Origin: Liolophura sinensis
Taxonomy: Eukaryota; Mollusca; Polyplacophora; Chitonida; Chitonidae
Direction of reading: 5' to 3'
Assembly (NCBI RefSeq): GCF_032854445.1
Contig: NW_027017965.1
Coordinates: 186,001-250,000 of the forward strand
DNA length: 64,000 nt
Part shown: positions 54,336 to 64,000 of the stretch, one piece after another
Numbering within the stretch: position 1 is the first letter of the stretch
Layout: each line of letters opens with the position of its first letter
The notes under the pieces: model-generated
Seen by the model: the letters and a program-made list of their open reading frames with translations, nothing else
Told to the model about the DNA's origin: nothing
Database searches by the model: none
Position numbers and translations under genes: made by a program

Positions 54336-54642
54336 ATGGCAGGTTTCTCCTGTTTTGTTTGTGGTCTAGTGAAAGGCTGTAAAAGACAATTATCAAATCA
54401 TCTGCGTAGAATACAATCATTTTCGGATAATGGAATGAAGATAGGATGTGGGCAGGATGATTGCCCTACAACTTTTATGTCACTTTGGGAGGCACAGGAT
54501 TCATTTGCACTCTTGCCATACTGAGTCAGCTGTGGGATCTGAATCAAAAGAACTTATTTGTGGAAGAGAATCTAGAGGTGCAGCAACATCTAGTAACACT
54601 GAAATTACACCTGAAGACGATGATGAGAGCCAGTCAGTATAG
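54336..54642 (+). pseudogene. C2H2-type zinc-finger protein fragment, frameshifted
   Basis: The frame from 54336 reads AGFSCFVCGLVKGCKRQLSN then HLRRIQ, a C2H2 finger in which the last His appears as Gln. A second finger start follows (IGCGQDDCPTTF). Coding potential then moves one frame over at about 54485 (RHRIHLHSCHT, the His half of the second finger) and ends in an acidic tail (ITPEDDDESQSV) at 54642. The stop in the first frame and the frame jump mark a pseudogene, or a spliced exon I cannot resolve. It would be a nucleic-acid-binding protein; the parent gene is not identifiable. Confidence 0.5.
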
Positions 54643-54648
54643 ACCAGG

Positions 54649-54725
54649 GGCAGTCTCACAAAGACGTCGTACATGTAAAATAATTGCACTTATAGGACGT
54701 ACGCCGCTTATGAAACTGGGCCCAG
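54649..54725. mobile_element. short palindromic MITE
   Basis: GGGGCAGTCTCACAAAGACG TCGTAC at one end and GTACGCCGC then TTATGAAACTGGGCCC at the other form imperfect inverted ends. One arm recurs at 32.83-32.93 kb. Confidence 0.55.
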
Positions 54726-54779
54726 AACTGTTGATCTGGAGCAAACTTATATGAAGGTCGTGTCCCATTTACAGTTGAA

Positions 54780-55720
54780 ACATGGTGACTAACCATTTTG
54801 TGATGACGATGGTACAATTCTGTTTAACACTGATACACTGACTTGTCATTTAGTGGTGATGAAGACACAGTTCTGTTAACATTGCCACAATGACTTGCCA
54901 TTTAGTGGTGATGAAAATACATTTCTTTTCACATGGAAAATGACGATTTGTCAAATAGTGGTCATGAATATACAGTTCTGTTAATATTGACACAATGATT
55001 TGCCATTTAGTGATGATGAAAATACAATTCTGTTAACATTGACACAATGACTTGCCATTTGGTGTTGATTAAAATACAATTCTGTTAACACTGACACAAT
55101 GACTTGCCATTTGGTGTTGATGAAAATACAATTCTGTTAACATTGACACAATGATTTGCCATTTAGTGATGATGAAAATACAATTCTGTTAACATTGACA
55201 CAATGACTTGCCATTTGGTGTTGATTAAAATACAATTCTGTTAACAATGACACAATGACTTGCCATTTGGTGTTGATGAAAATACAGTTCTGTTAACATT
55301 GACACAATGATTTTCTATTTAGTGCTGATGATGATACAATTCTGTTAACATTGACACAATGATTTGCCATTTGGTGTTGGTGAAAATACAGTTCTTTTAA
55401 CATTGACACAATGACTTGCCATTTAGTGTTGATGAAGATACAATTCTGTTAACATTGACACATGGTGACTTGCCATTTAGTGTTGATGAAAATACAGTTC
55501 TGTTTACATTGACACAATGACTTGCCATTTAGTGATGATGAAGATACAGTTCTGTTAACATTGACACAATGACTTGCCATTTAGTGTTGATGAAAATACA
55601 ATTCTGTTAACATTGACACAATGATTTGCCATTTAGTGATGATGAAGACACAGTTCTGTTAACATTGACACATGGTGACTTGCCATTTAGCGGTGTGGAA
55701 GATACAGTTGTGTTAACAGC
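54780..55720. repeat. tandem array, ~52-bp units, ~17 copies
   Basis: The unit is GACTTGCCATTTAGTG(T/G)TGATGAA, then AATACAATTCTGTTAACATT and GACACAAT. Copies differ by scattered substitutions, with a few 1-3-bp indels such as ACACATGGTG in place of ACACAATG. Confidence 0.95.
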
Positions 55721-56666
55721 AGCACATGTTGACAGCTACATTTGATGTAATACAAGCACATTTGAACTGCGTATTTATTTGCGTACAGTTGTTGTTGCTT
55801 TGAATTTACAGACTGTGTCAGACTATTATAATTACCGTACATCATTTCATTGTGAATGAATAAACTGTTAAAAGAAATTCATTTTATTGATGTTTTATTT
55901 AATGATTGCGTACTACAAATATTTTGTATAGAGTCTACTGTGGATTATGTGTCCCTTTGCTAACACTGTCTCAACATCTTTATTTGTACCTATCTCTATG
56001 TATGTGTGTATCTGCATGTGTGGGGAAAGCGGGTTCTTTGTGTGTATTCTTTTGGACAAAACTTCTTTTAAAAAGTATTTCAGGTTACACACTTGTTGCT
56101 GGGTGTTCTACCTCAGGCACTCCGATTTCCTCACCGATAACCTTGACCACTGTTAATATAAATAAAAAGTTCTTGAGCATGGTGTTATACCATAATCCAT
56201 GTTTTCTTTAACGATTTTCTACTTAACCCATTTTCCGCTGAGACACATCTTGTATCAGTTATGTCTTGTTGACGCATAAATGTAACATGAAGTGTACACA
56301 AAAGTGGAGCATACAGTATGTATATTAGAAACACGGCTTCTTGACGCATTTCAGGACCATGGAACCGTCCATGAAGGGCGTCTGCATAATGTTTGTATTT
56401 ATAGCCAATATGAAAGTAACCTGACCAATTCCAGAATGTAAAATTGAGCATTCCTTAAACTTCAAAGGATTTATTCCATCATATGGTCATTCCATAAGTT
56501 TTCTGTTCCTTAACATGTTAGTGTACATTCCTCTACAATATTGTTAAGGAAAAATCTCTTAAAATACACATTCCTTAAAGTTTAAGAAATATTCAGCTGG
56601 TGAAATAATCAGGGTATATTCCTTAAAGTTTTCCTTAATGTGTTAAGGATTTTTTTTCAATGGAAT
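55721..56666. other. spacer with a possible SINE tail near 56.1-56.2 kb
   Basis: CTTGACCACTGTTAATATAA then TTCTTGAGCATGGTGTTATA resembles a worn SINE tail. Nothing else recognised. Confidence 0.4.
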
Positions 56667-56960
56667 GTTACATTACGGGTGGCAAGCACTACCAATTCAT
56701 AGTGTAATCATTATTACATTACGGGATTTAATACAACATAATGACAACACTAATTTGTAGCATTTACTACCCATAAAGCCATAATGTTACATTACAGGTA
56801 GCAAGTACTACCAATGCATAGTGTAATCATTATTACATTACGGGATTTAATACAACATAATGACAACACTAATTTGTAGCATTTACTACCCATAAAGCCA
56901 TAATGTTACATTACAGGTAGCAAGTACTACCAATGCATAGTGTAATCATTGTTACATTTT
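56667..56960. repeat. 119-bp tandem repeat, ~2.4 copies
   Basis: GTGTAATCATTATTACATTA starts at 56702 and 56821, and its start again at 56940. Copies are nearly identical. Each unit contains GTAATCATTATTAC-like palindromic sequence. Confidence 0.95.
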
Positions 56961-57479
56961 ATCATATAGATTACAGGCATCTAGAATGCTGGTCCTGCAT
57001 CAAGTTTTCTCCGTGCTCCGACATGAACCTTGCGTGCTGACGTGTTAGGTCTGTATGCATGAATGATATTCCCGTATTGTTGAGAATGGCAGTAAAGCAA
57101 AAACAAATAAATTATTAAATAAATCAAACAATTTAGTGACGTTCGTGGCCCGACTATTTGATTATAATCTTTGCTTAGCTAACTATTTGTGTCCTACCGA
57201 GTAGTTCAAAGTTATAAAACCGTTGAAGAGGGCTGTGTAAACCTGATTTTGAATCATAACCCCAGTGTATGGCGTGCATATAACACATTATATCTTTGTT
57301 GCATGATTATGAAGAGAGGCCAGCATTATCATATGTACAGGCGTTCAAAAATTAACTGCTGTATGGCATGATGCTGTTTATGGCAACATGGCCTGGTCGT
57401 CATTGAATTCATGATATTTATGATGAAAAACGGATAATGAAAAATTCGTATTCTGATAAATACTTTCAGAATTACAAAA

Positions 57480-57860
57480 AAAAATTTATAAAGAAACTGT
57501 TCATATGGGATTTACTTCGAAATGGTCATTATATTTCTGTGGACAAAATTTTAAATGAATTACTGTCACAATAAACTAATGCGCTTGGAAATAGAATATC
57601 TACATGCTGTGAGGGATTATTCGTGAGACTATTGGTCTCGAGGTATCGGTACTAAGCCTAAGTTGTGGACTGAAATAGGTTTACTGAAAAATATATAACA
57701 CTTCATTTGCTTAATTATGAGAGTTCACATTGTGCGCAGCTACGTTCTGGCCTTCTGCCAACGAGAGTTGAGGTTGGGCAAGGACTGAATAGAAGAATTA
57801 GTGAATATGGCGCCGGTGGGATTATTAAGGACGACATCCATTTTCTTTTTGGTTGTAATT
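57480..57860 (+). pseudogene. LINE reverse-transcriptase C-terminal fragment
   Basis: A frame reads SSHCAQLRSGLLPTRVEVGQ, then IIKDDIHFLFGCNLYAT and a stop near 57857. The pattern (LRSGxLPxRxExG ... DxxHFLFxCxxY) is the C-terminal Cys-His region of non-LTR retrotransposon polyproteins. After the stop coding-like sequence continues for some codons. Upstream sequence has worn coding traces (LMRLEIEYLHAVRDYS). Five-prime truncated and dead. Confidence 0.6.
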
Positions 57861-58041
57861 TATATGCGACATAGGGATTTGAGTTGTTAAAATACGTTGA
57901 TCAGCTGCTTGTGAAACGAAACATTACATGTTGCATGGTCTGTTTGACGACCTCACGAGAAAAATATCTAGTTACACGAGAAAAGCATTTTGTAAAAGAA
58001 AGGATTATATCTACAGAGGCCATGCGACATGATCTACTTGC

Positions 58042-58660
58042 GTGTGCATGTTTGAAGTGATCGACCAGCCTTTATCCTGGTATTTGAAATGCCTTGTAGC
58101 ATTTGTTAGATTCCGCGTGTTATGTGACAATTTCAATCAACGTCACAAGTTATTACTGCGAAAACTAGTGTGGCAAGGTTATTCTTTCAAACGCCTTCAC
58201 TCCAAGTTTCTTAAGTTTTACAATGAGTATAATTCTCTTGAAAGTAAATATGGGCAGAGTGTCCAGAATCTCTGGCGCTCTGCTTCATGATTGTCATGAT
58301 ATTCATGATTATGTCAAATGCCGCTTAACCCGGGGCTAGGGCCGTACATTTATCGTGTTGAATTAGATTGCCACGTTGGGATACATGAACAGCTGCAATC
58401 AAAGCGCAGCTGAGATACGTGTTATCGACAACTGATATTCTAACATGGTACACGATTTGATACTGATTCACTCAGTCGCCTATAACATACCTTGCGTTTC
58501 CAGCATCACTGGAAACTGCTTCTCTTTGCATGATTCTGTCCTATTTTCGTTCTTTATATACCTTCTTAGTTCTTTGGTGGTTTGTGTCATCCTTCGTTTT
58601 GGGTATTGGCCTTGCAGTTATTGACCCGGAACATCCTTACTGGTCGACGGCTGGTATACG
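58042..58660 (+). mobile_element. retroelement 3' end (coding tail plus UTR), copy 2
   Basis: The frame ending at 58290 reads QRHKLLLRKLVWQGYSFKRL, then SKFLKFYNEYNSLESKYG, which resembles the extreme C-terminus of an animal reverse-transcriptase polyprotein (basic, RHxxL...GYxxxxLxxxFxKFYxxY). The following ~370 bp are non-coding and match 19.45-19.88 kb, so this is probably the element's 3'UTR. The exact family is not determined. Confidence 0.55.
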
Positions 58661-58699
58661 AATGTCTGCTTTGACTTTGTAAGTACTGCTAACTATCAC

Positions 58700-58770
58700 T
58701 ATAAATAAATAATTTATTTTATTTACTTGATTGGTATTTTACACCGTACTTCATTGTTAGCTCATTCATT
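58700..58770 (-). mobile_element. SINE tail fragment, inverted
   Basis: TTTATTTTATTTACTTGATT then GGTATTTTACACCGTACTTC. Confidence 0.55.
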
Positions 58771-59337
58771 GTTAGGCAATCCTCTGGACCCTCATCCCAC
58801 TACCTTTGGAAGTGATCATTTAGCTGCAGAAACAAAAAAAATAATGATGAAGGTACGTGTCGGCACAGAGCTAATTCCTTTTTTTAAAAATTGTTAAGCT
58901 TGGGGAGTTGCATATATAGTTTGTATATAATTAAATTAAACAAAAAATTCCTCCAGTTTTTGCTTTAAACAAGAGGTTTTCAATTAGAGGAAATAATAAC
59001 TTGGGCGGTGATGTGTCCAGTCCAGGCATACGTAAAAAGATTTGATAAGAATGGATACTATTATGCCAGTAAACCTCGCTGAGCTAATGGCGTGCCGTTT
59101 TCCTTTGTATTTTGCATTACAATAAGTGAAGAGATAAACACTAAACCACTTTTCTGTGGGAGTTTTGTCTTGTAGTTTACCAAATTCCAAGTTTTCATTC
59201 AGTAATTCAAACTCAGGCAAACTTTCCATGTAGGTGAACACAGTGATGTTTTAATCTTACATTGTTAAGGTGTTTTCTGGCAATAAGTTCATAGCACATG
59301 GTATATTTAAATAAATTTTGCGACTTCAGGTGCCGAT

Positions 59338-59440
59338 TGTTCAACAGTGTACGAAGACCTAAGACACGGCATTAACTTAACTTAGCACAGAGTGTCATTT
59401 ATTTGTATTTGGATGAGACTGGCTTAACGTTTAGTAGGCT
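59338..59440. repeat. dispersed repeat, partner at 29641-29745
   Basis: See the partner copy for the shared landmarks. Confidence 0.6.
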
Positions 59441-59531
59441 ACACTTTTGAACAATTGACCCCAGGGTGTCTTTAAGCAGCCTTAATGTACACACAGATGA
59501 CCATATGCTGTACATGTTTACGCGAAAATCG

Positions 59532-59802
59532 GTGCTTCCGTGGCCGAGTTGGTTAGCGTGCCAGCGAGGCCAATCATCTAGGGGCCTCTGGCAGATGCGG
59601 TCGCTGTGAGTTCAAATCCAGCTCATGCTGGCTTCCTCTCCGGCCATGTACGTGGGAAGGTATGACAACAACTTGTGGATGGTCGACTGTTTTCCCCAGG
59701 CTTTACACGGTTTCTTCCCACCATACAATGCTGGCCGCCGTCGCATAAGTGAAATATTCTTGAGTACGACGTAAAACACCAGTCAAATAAATAAATTTGC
59801 CT
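59532..59802 (+). mobile_element. full-length tRNA-derived SINE (best reference copy)
   Basis: An RNA polymerase III A box (TGGCCGAGTTGG, 59541-59552) and a B-box-like GAGTTCAAATCC (59608-59619) mark a tRNA-derived head. The body includes CAGCTCATGCTGGCTTCCTC and GCTGGCCGCCGTCGCATAAG, and the tail is GACGTAAAACACCAGTCAAA followed by TAAATAAATTT. At least nine fragments of this family occur in the window. It depends on LINE machinery for copying. Confidence 0.85.
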
Positions 59803-60449
59803 CTCTGTCCATGGAGATAATTATAACAGAACCATTAGTTATTCCTTTCTTCGTTAGAGATGGAGCATAAGTCTACGGTGACTTCGGTGAAGGTACCTCA
59901 AGCGATACCAATGCTATGATTCGAGGGCGCCATATCTGCATCAAGCAACCATATTCCTGGATGTCCTTGGTCCGTTCTACGGTCGTATTCACGAAATATT
60001 CTTGAGTGCTGCACCAAGCGCACATACACACAAACTGAAGAAGCTGCTTATATAAAACTAATCCGGAGGTCCAGCATTTTTTGTACCTAATGTATAAATC
60101 GGATAGAGTAATATAATCATACCTCAATTTATTCACATTCATGTGATATTTTTCCCCCGACATTTACAAGGTGAGATCTCAGATCGAAAGAGCTGAACTT
60201 TGTACTGAATGCTCAACGTAACATATTGGTAAGCCAGTTGTACTGACGCCATATTGACATAGGCACATCACATATATATGTATAGATCTCCGTAAATCTG
60301 TCTATAACATTTACCCAAAAATAAATAATTAGGCCTGAATTAATTCTAGAGTTTGTCTTGGACGATATGACCCTATATCTTGACGGTTTACACGAACTTC
60401 CTTGCACTGGCGGTTTAGGATTGGGATTTAGGATTTGGCCTGTATCTGG

Positions 60450-60610
60450 TTCAGAAGTGGCTTTACATCAGGAGATTTGTCCAGTACCTGGAGAAGGGTG
60501 ATGTGGTTTCAGCTGGTGTGTACCCGGTTTCCTCCACCCATAAACCTGGCAGTCACTGTCTAAGGGCAATATTCATGAGCCTACAGCTAATGGACGAAAT
60601 GCGATGAAAT
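60450..60610 (+). mobile_element. SINE-like repeat, different subfamily
   Basis: CCGGTTTCCTCCACCCATAA, then ACCTGGCAGTCACTGTCTAA and ATATTCATGAGCC, ending in GATGAAATAAA. Confidence 0.5.
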
Positions 60611-60679
60611 AAACATGTTTTCTCAAACTTGAAGATTTAATTGTTTCAAATAAAATTAAGAAAACAAATTCCCAGTACA

Positions 60680-62876
60680 TGTTTTTTTTTTGTTTTTTTT
60701 TTATTAAAACACTGCGTAAATCCCCATGGTACATCATGCAGCTGGAACTGTATCACCCACTTTATAGAAATACAATGTTGATTCAGTATAGAATTGGTAT
60801 CATGGATTCACATAATATGGATATTTAAAAGGTTGCCCAAGACACATACACTTCCTGTCAAATTTGTTTAAAACCTGGCTTGGTTAATAAAAAGAACTGA
60901 TACACACGCAAAGCACTCTTTGAGATGTACTACTGTAGTAATGTCTCTTTGGTGCATCAAAAATGCTGTGCTTCATTAGAAAGACAAAACAAACTTCAAG
61001 GGAAAACAGAATTTGATTCTGTTAAACCCAGAAAGCAGCAATGCCAAATAAACAAATTCGCCAATCAAACATAACCATTATTTGTTTTTTTATATTATAA
61101 TTTTATGTTATAGTTAAGACATTATAGGTAAGAAAACAACTATAAATAACAAATGATGTATTATCCTGTAACTAATCTTACATCTACTTAAACACCTGCT
61201 AACAATAATCTGCTTACTTTTAAATTTGATATAAAAATAGTACATTACATTATAAAATTCCTTTGTACATTACTCACTCCATGACACAATCTGGAATATT
61301 GAATAATTAAAGGCAAAAAAAAAACAACCATGCTGTCAGAAGCTCAACAGCTATATGCCTCAGCTCGAGAATACAAAGCATCAAACTTGTAAGAACCATA
61401 CTAACTGCCGGCAGCTTGCATAAATTGGAGAATGTCTATGAAAGTGGCCACATATAAACAATGTATACATACAATTATACACAAGGATGTGCATATAAAC
61501 ATACAGATAGTATCACACTGTTACCTGAATGAGACCAGTCAGCCTAATGAGTTCACCACTAATGTACCAGATTATCCACAAATGTGTAATAAATACAGAA
61601 ACGAAAAAAAAAAAAAAAGCATGAACAAGCATATCTTAAAGTAAAGCAACACAACCTACATGTATGTTTCAGCGTTTGCCCACCTCAAAAATTTCAGATT
61701 TCAAGGTGTTTTTAAGGATTTTCCAAATACAAAATTCATATCTTGAAGCAATGAAAAATGTCCTTAATTAGTTAAACTTAATTAGTCTTTCACTTATACA
61801 AAGCAATTTCAAAGATGTTGGAAAACAAACTTCTCCAGAAGAATGCCAACCTACTCTTCCGTAAGCAGCTGAGGTGGATTTTACAGTCTCAGTTTCAAGG
61901 CTTTATCCGACTTAACTACCAAAATGTATGATTTTCCAGGTTTTTCAAGGCGTGGAGAAGTTCATTTGAATTCCAGGGTTTTCAAAGTTTTCAAGGACTC
62001 ATACGAATCCTGACGTTTGTGTCCAGTTTAAACCACTGGCTTTACTCAGATAATGACAAACATCTTGACTTAGAGTTGCAGTCAACCCAGCCACAGCATG
62101 GCTGAAATACTTTTAGACAGAGTTCTCAGAGTCTTATCTCATGATGGTCATAAGTTTTTATTTTTCTTTTTGTTCAAACTTATGTTGCAACCCTATGCTG
62201 CATTTAACAGCTCTGTGCAGTTACTCGTGTTTCCCTATCCAGTTATATTTGTACCATTCATAAGCATCAATCAGCTCGGTAGTTAATGTATGCAGGAAAA
62301 AAAATGCAAAATGATAATGATTTACAGCAATCTGATTTACACATTCTGCATCTACTATGTAACGTGAACAGTCGAAATGAAAAAATCAATACCATAGACT
62401 ACATATTTTAAAGCTCAGATGAGTTATAATTAATAATGACTGCACTGACCCAAGCATAAAGCATAAAATTATGAGTTCAGCCATAATAAAGTAAACTGCT
62501 GATTACTTGTGTGTATTAAAATCATTTTATTACAAATTTGCCGTGTGATATATGTGGTAAATGTTTTTATCAAAGGCAGTGCTGTGCAATGATATTATAA
62601 ATCATAATTGGAAGTAAGGATATCTTTGTAGAGACAAATAAGTTTAATACACAGCAAATTTGTACAATTACAAGATTATAATGCAAGATATTATTAACCG
62701 TGTTGTATAATAAAGCTTAAGGTAAACGGTAAGCACCTTTGGATTCACACAAGTGGATCTGTGTATAAAAGCATTGCCTATATACATAACTCTGCAAGGA
62801 ATATATTCACAGATACAGTTGTATATATACATTTGTACATTCCTATATACTGAGTTTAAGATTCAAGAAGTTGTTG
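60680..62876 (-). other. candidate 3'UTR of a minus-strand gene
   Basis: This is a long AT-rich stretch largely free of the SINEs seen elsewhere. It ends at a minus-strand AATAAA followed by A-rich sequence near 60.69-60.70 kb. It lies directly downstream of the candidate last exon at 62877-62962. The assignment is inference. Confidence 0.35.
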
Positions 62877-62962
62877 TCAAAGACCGAGTGTTGCAATCAA
62901 CCAGAAGAAGAGACAGATTATCACAAGAAATCCAACGATGACCCACAGTATACTGTAAGACC
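62877..62962 (-). CDS. candidate last exon: C-terminal transmembrane tail
   Basis: After a good acceptor (TTTCTCATTTCAG) one frame reads SYSILWVIVGFLVIICLFFW, then LIATLGL and a TGA at 62879-62877. It starts with 2 nt of a split codon. A 20-plus-residue hydrophobic helix at the very end, with almost no residues after it, is the layout of a tail-anchored or type II C-terminal membrane segment. The rest of the gene would lie upstream, beyond the window or in exons I cannot join: the nearest candidate (about 63625-63739, acidic, ELEESEENQENH) has a donor but the wrong phase. The gene family is not identified. Confidence 0.4.
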
Positions 62963-63255
62963 CTGAAATGAGAAAGCACTGACTGAGAGTGACTCTGGTT
63001 GGATTTACATCAGTTATTTTCCCTGAACGATTTTGATCTATTTATTTGATTAATGGCTTATGACCAAATGAGCCTGAGAGGGTCCTTGCTAACAAATAAA
63101 CTTGAATTGTTAGGTCTTTCCATTTAGGGACTTGACAAACAATCTGCTGTAAATATCAGTATGACCTGCAACAACAAGCTTTCAATTCTTGTAAGGTCAA
63201 CTGTACTTCATCAGTTTCATTGCTTCTCAGGGTACATGCCATGCTTCCTTGCCAA

Positions 63256-63485
63256 TGTAGTACTTAGTGGTGCTTCATAATCAGGGTGGTGCTTCATGAT
63301 CAAGACAGTGCTTTATATTTAAGACAGTGCTCCATATACAAGAGAGTGCTTCATAGTCAAGGTAAGGCTTCATAGTGAAAGGAGTGCTTTATAGTCAAGG
63401 TAGTGCTTTGTTGCACTTCATAATCAGGGTAACGCTTCAAAATCATGGTAGTCATAACCAATCTAGTGCTCTGTGGTGCTTTAAA
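63256..63485. repeat. ~20-24-bp imperfect tandem repeat
   Basis: About ten units of AG(T/G)GCTTCATA(A/G)TCAAGGTA type (for example at 63266, 63346, 63366, 63386, 63436), variable in sequence and length. Confidence 0.75.
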
Positions 63486-64000
63486 CTGTAAAAGTATAAA
63501 TCTATAATATATGAAATACAAGAACATGATGACTTTCAATCAAATATTGTGGGTATCAATGCCCCTTTTTTGATTAACTAAAAGACATGCACTTACCACA
63601 AGTGCATCACATACTCAGTGTTACCTATGATTTTCCTGATTTTCCTCTGATTCCTCTAATTCTTCAACCTCTTGATCCACCAAAGTGACGAATATTTTGC
63701 AACATTCTGAGAGAACTATGGGGTGTGGAGAAATAATCTGTACAGTTTTTGAAGTTTACATCTTTAGTAACACAAACAAACCAATTTGGTGTCATTTTCA
63801 TACTAGTTGTATGCATAAATTCCGTTGAAAAAGTACTTTAGAGCTCAAAAAGGTTGAAGATTTGCAGTAATTCTCATGACGTGTGAAAGTCAGTTGTATT
63901 CAGACAGAGTCAGAGGGAATTACATAAACCCTGACCCACAAATCCAAAAAGATGAACACATGGACAGGATCCAATCTCTTAGGCCAAAAATATGCACCAA

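Noticed and set aside
59541-59619. tRNA-like A and B boxes
   Set aside because: There is no cloverleaf or anticodon arm consistent with a functional tRNA. They are the head of a SINE with the usual body and tail.

Overview
The window looks like nuclear DNA of a lophotrochozoan animal, most likely a mollusc. The reasons are an intron-rich DEG/ENaC channel gene, many tRNA-derived SINEs ending in a CAAATAAATAAAT-type tail, Tc1/mariner and LINE remnants, foldback MITEs, and a decayed Polinton (Maverick) giant DNA transposon, an old endogenous virus-like element. The species is inferred from these features only.

Positions 1 to about 12.6-12.9 kb: a Polinton whose left end lies outside the window. 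It is visibly more GC-rich and far more gene-dense than the rest. Recognisable genes are a penton-like minor capsid gene (present twice through an ~828-bp tandem duplication), a long gene with a C-terminal membrane anchor, a convergent gene with C-terminal hydrophobic segments, a candidate major capsid protein, a packaging ATPase, four small conserved genes, a retroviral-type integrase, a protein-primed family B DNA polymerase and a small Cys-rich protein. Most are broken by frameshifts or stops. Three small genes and, nearly, the integrase remain open. No maturation protease was recognised in the visible part.

Positions 12.9-24.4 kb: AT-rich repeat-dominated DNA with a decayed SGNH-like fragment, a ~130-145-bp tandem repeat, a retroelement 3' end related to one at 58 kb, and a full-length Tc1 transposon with an intact DD34E transposase, matching terminal repeats and TA target duplications.

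Positions 24.4-40.2 kb (minus strand): a DEG/ENaC-family sodium channel gene. I assembled 12 coding exons from splice signals and motifs. Their phases agree throughout and sum to 1686 nt (561 codons plus stop). The introns hold a 21 x 42-bp minisatellite, a ~360-bp foldback element, SINEs and short tandem repeats. The Cys-rich segment normally found between exons 6 and 8 seems to be missing just where the foldback sits.

Positions 40.2-64 kb: mostly non-coding, with several tandem arrays (46-47 kb, 52-bp units at 54.8-55.7 kb, 119-bp units at 56.7 kb, ~20-bp units at 63.3 kb), SINEs, LINE fragments, a frameshifted zinc-finger fragment, and on the minus strand near 62.9 kb a plausible last exon encoding a C-terminal transmembrane tail, followed by a long candidate 3'UTR.
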